Below, one piece after another: positions 6,585 to 9,699 of a DNA stretch of 9,699 nt (its first letter is position 1; every line of letters starts with the position of its first letter). A program made the translations under genes and the position numbers. The stretch spans positions 1 to 9,699 of the forward strand of contig CAJTVR010000133.1 in assembly GCA_910580075.1 (NCBI GenBank), read 5' to 3'. Below the pieces are notes generated by a model. The model had not been told where the DNA came from, ran no database searches, and saw only the letters and a program-made list of their open reading frames with translations. This DNA is from an uncultured Eubacterium sp. Lineage in GTDB: Bacteria > Bacillota > Clostridia > Lachnospirales > Lachnospiraceae.

Positions 6585-7965
6585 GAATACGCTGGGGTAT
6601 GAAAAAATTCCCAAACTGCTGAAAAATTTTGCTATTCCAAGTATTACGGCATCTCTGGTCGGCTCTATTTACAATATTGTGGATCAGATTTTTATAGGAC
6701 AGGGTGTCGGATATCTTGGAAATGCCGCAACGAATGTTTCTTATCCGTTTTCTACCATCTGCCTTGCCATTTCCCTGCTGATTGGAATCGGAAGTGCTTC
6801 CCGTTTTTCCCTATATCTTGGAAATAAAGAACCGCAGCGGGCAGCGAGGGCGGCGGGAAATGGCGTAAGCCTGATGATTATTCTGGGACTTATTTATCTT
6901 GTGACAGGCGAAATTCTGCTGACACCGCTTTTAAAATTGTTTGGAGCTACGACAGAAGTACTTCCATTTGCACAGCAGTATGCCGGAGTTACCCTGCTTG
7001 GAATGCCGTTTTTAATTATAACAAACGGTATGAGCAATTTAATCCGGGCGGACGGAAGCCCGGGGTATTCTATGACCTGCATGCTGACAGGAGCGGCTGT
7101 AAATACGATTCTCGATCCGGTATTTATTTTCATTTTTCGATGGGGCATTTTCGGCGCAGCCCTGGCAACGATACTGGGACAGATTTTGTCATTTATGCTT
7201 GCAGTGCGCTACTTATGGCATTTCAAAACCATTCAGTTTGAAAAAAGCAGTTTCCGGCTGGAGCTCAGTGAAATTCTGAAAACTTTTGGCATGGGAATCA
7301 GCAGCAATGCGAATCAGATTGCAATTACGTTTGTATAGATTATACTGTACAATTCACTGACGCATTATGGAGCAGAGACAGTTTATGGAACGGATATTCC
7401 TTTAGCTGCCTGTGGAATTGTAATGAAAACGAATGCGATCATTCTGGCTGTTGTTGTCGGGATATCACAGGGAGTGCAGCCGGTAATCGGCTTTAACTAT
7501 GGAGCCAGACAGTATGGACGTGTGCGGGAAGCGTACCTGCTTGCAATAAAATGGAACCTGGCAGTTTCGGCTGCAGGGTTTTTCCTGATGCTGTGTTTTC
7601 CGAAGCAGATTATTTCCCTGTTTGGGAATGGAGACGCACTGTATATGGAGTTTGCAGTTTTATTTATGCGAATCTATCTTTTTATGGTGCTGGTAAACGG
7701 TGTGCAGTTGCTTTCTTCCAGTTTTTTTACTGCCATAGGAAAAGCAGGAAAAGGAGCATTACTGGCACTGACCAGACAGGTGTTCTTTCTGATCCCGCTT
7801 ATTTTAATACTTCCGCTCCGGTTTGGAATCATGGGAGTATTATTCGCGGGACCGGCTGCTGATTTTATGGCATTTATCCTGTCTGTTTTGCTGGCAGGAA
7901 GGGAATTAAGAAAACAAAAAATGATGAATCAGAATGAAATGAGTCATTTTTATAAACAATCCTGA
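6577..7965 (+). pseudogene. MATE-family multidrug/sodium antiporter, interrupted by an in-frame TAG
   Basis: The frame encodes a 462-codon MATE transporter, normal length for the family, with the two homologous six-helix lobes recognisable. The first lobe includes IPKLLKNFAIPSI, VDQIFIGQGVG, NLIRADGSPGYSM and a DPVFIF segment. The second includes ISQGVQPVIGFNYGA, the cognate of the first-lobe entry, and ends in a short charged tail. Codon 254 (7336-7338) is TAG between AITFV and IILYNSL, where relatives usually have a glutamine-type residue, so one C-to-T change (CAG to TAG) would explain it. No frameshift accompanies it. The GTG at 6577 is preferred as start because GGGAGG (6562-6567) is then 9 nt away; an ATG at 6568 abuts that site. 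The start overlaps the end of the marR gene. Protein from the first lobe alone (253 residues) is unlikely to transport. Suppression, a split transporter or a sequencing error remain possible. Confidence 0.85.
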
Positions 7966-8159
7966 CCGTAATGCCTGAACTTAGTTTTCCGACGATGAAA
8001 ACGCTTGGCGGAAAAGACCAGTAAAATCACAATGTCATGATGCTGGGGTCAAAAGGCACCACAATTGTTCCTTGAAAACTTAATATTTTACAATAAATAC
8101 AAGTTTTTTGACCTTTCATGAGCTATAATAGAAGCAGCTTTTGAAAGGTGGTATGTTTC
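7966..8159. other. Intergenic region with the presumed left end of the IS1182-type element
   Basis: No gene is visible here. TTTTCCG (7985-7991) and CGGAAAA (8009-8015) could form a small hairpin, but no T-run follows. GGGGTCAAAAGG near 8045-8056 is a plausible outer end of the insertion sequence, but its matching right-hand repeat was lost with the element's 3' part, so the boundary is a guess. A possible transposase promoter is TTGTTC (8065-8070) with TACAAT (8089-8094), 18-bp spacing. An excellent -10 TATAAT at 8124-8129 has only TTGACC at 8108-8113, 10 bases away, which is too close to work as its -35. Confidence 0.35.
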
Positions 8160-8987
8160 ATGTCTTTTAAAACAAATGATTGCCAACAGTTATTATTAGA
8201 TGACAGTTTTACAGCTCTGACTGAACGAGAAAGAAAAGCTTTGGAAAAATCCTGGGCGAAAATCTTCGCCGATGAGGTTTTTCCTGCGATAGATGAAGAG
8301 CGCTTTTCCGTTTTGTATAGTGATAAAGCCTCCAGACCTAATGCACCTGTAAACGTTATTATCGGTGCGCTCATCATCAAGGAACTTTTTGATTATTCTG
8401 ATGATGAAATCGTTGAGAATCTGATGCTTGATCTCCACCTTCAATACGCGTTGCATACCACAAGCTTTGCAGAACAGCCGATATCAGACAAAACCCTGAG
8501 TCGTTTCCGTAAAAGATGCTATGACTATGAGACACTTCATGGTGTGGACTTGTACCACGACTGTGTAAAAGATCTCAGCGGTAAAATCGCTAAGATAATG
8601 AAACTGAATGGACGCATACGCCGTATGGATTCCATGATGATAGAAGCTAACATTCGTTTTCTGAGCCGTATGGAACTGATCTATACCTGTATATCCAAAC
8701 TGGTTGTTTATCTTACAAAGAAGCAGCCAGATATGGTTCCTGAGCCGCTAAAGCATTACGCAGACCCGAATGATTATAACCGTATCTTCTATCATCAGAG
8801 AAATGATGACATGGAAGCAATTATTCAAACCTTGCTGGCAGACAGTGACTGCCTGCCGGAACTGTGCAAAACAGATTTTGAAGAAACGGCAGAATACCAG
8901 CTTTTTGTCAGATGCCTTTCTGAGCAGACTGTTGTGGAAAATGATAAACGCCGTCAGAGGACCAGGGATGAGATGGTCAAGCATTTT
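8040..8987 (+). mobile_element. IS1182-family insertion sequence, 5' part only
   Basis: An insertion sequence remnant is defined by its transposase gene and about 120 bases of upstream sequence. The left boundary is uncertain (anywhere about 8030-8100). The right part is missing from the window because IS3-type sequence begins near 8988. Whether the missing part lies beyond the IS3 element, as expected for a simple insertion, cannot be seen. Confidence 0.6.
8160..8987 (+). pseudogene. IS1182-family transposase, truncated
   Basis: The visible part encodes about 276 residues of a DDE transposase whose relatives are around 450-550 residues. The N-terminal DUF772-type domain is clear (about 62-119, from APVNVIIGALIIKELF to SRFRKR). 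It is followed by RRMDSMMIEANI, with Asp157 as the likely first catalytic aspartate, and by the LSRMELIYTCISKL and ENDKRR segments. The remaining catalytic residues lie in the lost C-terminus. The ATG at 8160 has GAAAGGTGG (8143-8151) 8 nt upstream. Similarity fades between 8960 and 8987: the codons around 8967-8987 match the family better in the next frame (TCAAGCATT as SSI), so a small indel may precede the break. The open frame then runs through IS3 sequence to a stop at 9138-9140, giving an artificial tail. Confidence 0.82.
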
Positions 8988-9699
8988 TGTAACACTCATA
9001 AGGAAATAATTTCCAGTAAATTATACTTGTGTTCTTTTTTCAAATGGTGTCTTATATCCATTGGAGGAATGCGGACGTGTGTGATTGTAATAAACATATA
9101 CATACTCCATTGTTGCTTTATTCAGTTCTTCATCAGTTGAAAAACGATGCTTACGAATGAATTCTGCTTTGAATGTCCCATAAAAACTTTCCATTGGTGA
9201 ATTGCCGTAAGGACACCCCGCTGTACTCATGCTCTGCAAGACTTCTGCTTCTTTACAATAATCTGTAAATGCACGTGAGGTATACTGTGACCCCTGGTCA
9301 CTATGCAGCAGCAGGCCTTGGGGATGATGATTTTTTTCTAAAGCCGTCTTTAGCGTCTGTATGGCCAGCTCTGCATCGATATGGCTGCTGTTTAACGTTG
9401 CCACCACAGATCTGTCATACAGGTCAATAATACTGCAGTTATAACGCTTTCTCCCATCTTCCATAAAAATATAGGTAAAATCCGTACACCATTTCTCGTT
9501 TGGTTTTTCTGCATGAAATTCCCTATTCAGATGTTTTTTAAACTTTTTATAACAATCTCCCTTTTTATATGCCGGTTTTTGGGCTTCACTATGGATTGGA
9601 TGCCCAATTCCTGCATATATTTTAATATGGCTGCATGGCTCAGGCTTATTTTTGCCCGCAGCAAATAAACCCTCATCATCCGGTATCCTGGATTTCCAG
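8988..9699 (-). mobile_element. IS3-family insertion sequence, 3' part, running off the window
   Basis: The element is inserted in the IS1182-type transposase gene. Its OrfB is on the minus strand, so the end visible here is the right (OrfB-distal) end. IS3-family ends begin with TG, and TGTAACACTCATAAGG starting at 8988 lies exactly where similarity to the IS1182 transposase stops and 33 bases beyond the OrfB stop codon. This makes it the likely terminal repeat. The left end and OrfA are outside the window, so the repeat and the target duplication cannot be confirmed. Confidence 0.65.
9021..9699 (-). pseudogene. IS3-family transposase OrfB (DDE integrase), frameshifted and partial
   Basis: From 9575 down to the stop at 9021-9023 the minus strand encodes a complete rve-type catalytic domain. 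The first aspartate is in WCTDFTY (codon 9480-9482), the second in LHSDQGSQY (codon 9297-9299) and the glutamate in NSPMESFYG (codon 9189-9191). The last two are separated by exactly 35 residues, the DD(35)E spacing of IS3, and the protein ends in HTRPHSSNGYKTP. Upstream, the HTH_21-like helical part is readable only in another frame (GYRMMRVYLL, HAAILKYMQELGIQSIV). The frames join at a run of five A on the coding strand (9576-9580); one more A would restore a continuous VKPKKPAYKKGD reading. This is inside OrfB, not at the usual OrfA/OrfB programmed frameshift, so it is probably an inactivating deletion. The N-terminus lies beyond the window. Confidence 0.8.

Noticed and set aside
7551..7862. 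Plus-strand frame of 103 codons inside the second MATE lobe
   Set aside because: It is an alternate frame of a recognisable transporter segment, with no independent support.
7985..8015. TTTTCCG / CGGAAAA hairpin downstream of the MATE gene
   Set aside because: It has only a 7-bp stem with no following T-run. It is too weak to call as a terminator.
8108..8129. TTGACC and TATAAT as the transposase promoter
   Set aside because: The two hexamers match consensus well but are only 10 bases apart, far short of the 16-18 required, so they cannot function as a pair.
8988..9140. Continuation of the IS1182 transposase frame to 9140
   Set aside because: After 8987 the frame reads antisense through the IS3 element. 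The residues do not fit the transposase family, so this tail is an artefact of the insertion.
1..9699. CRISPR array, tRNA/rRNA genes, toxin-antitoxin or phage-defence system
   Set aside because: No regularly spaced repeats, cloverleaf-like or rRNA-like segments, or defence-family motifs were seen on either strand.

Overview
The window looks like a chromosomal accessory region from a low-to-moderate GC Bacillota, most likely a gut Clostridia/Lachnospiraceae-type organism. This rests on strong AGGAGG-type ribosome binding sites, AT-rich promoters, the gene families present and general protein resemblance. No marker gene fixes the taxon.

Region 1 (about 1-4970) is one intact four-gene operon. 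It lies downstream of the terminator of an unseen gene (68-105) and of an AT-rich promoter region holding a perfect 13-bp inverted repeat. The genes are a SAF-domain small subunit (266-565) and a large subunit (583-1743) of a split UxaA/GarD-family hydroxy-acid dehydratase, an SLC13/ArsB-NhaD-superfamily permease (1776-3062), and a 580-residue cytoplasmic esterase (3085-4827). The esterase has a PHB-depolymerase-like alpha/beta-hydrolase domain at its C-terminus, preceded by what appears to be a second, degenerate alpha/beta-hydrolase domain. Together they suggest a module that imports an organic anion, de-esterifies it inside the cell and eliminates water (or another group) from the resulting hydroxy acid. 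The substrate cannot be read from sequence. This is the most interesting intact system in the window.

Region 2 (about 4830-6016) is a gene graveyard. A membrane protein gene (5098-5505) appears to have lost its C-terminus. It is followed by a SIS-domain sugar-phosphate isomerase-like pseudogene (about 5566-5970) that has lost its start, its phosphosugar-binding glycine loop and its C-terminus. A strong terminator closes the region (5976-6016).

Region 3 (6083-7965) is a MarR-type regulator with a well-formed promoter whose spacer contains a palindrome, overlapping a MATE-family efflux gene. The MATE gene is full length but interrupted by a single in-frame TAG at 7336-7338, almost exactly between its two halves.

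Region 4 (about 8040-9699) is nested mobile DNA. An IS1182-family transposase (start 8160) is cut off near 8987 by an IS3-family element on the minus strand that runs off the window. The IS3 OrfB has an apparent one-base deletion in an A-run and so is probably also inactive.

No tRNA, rRNA, CRISPR array, toxin-antitoxin pair or recognisable defence system was found.
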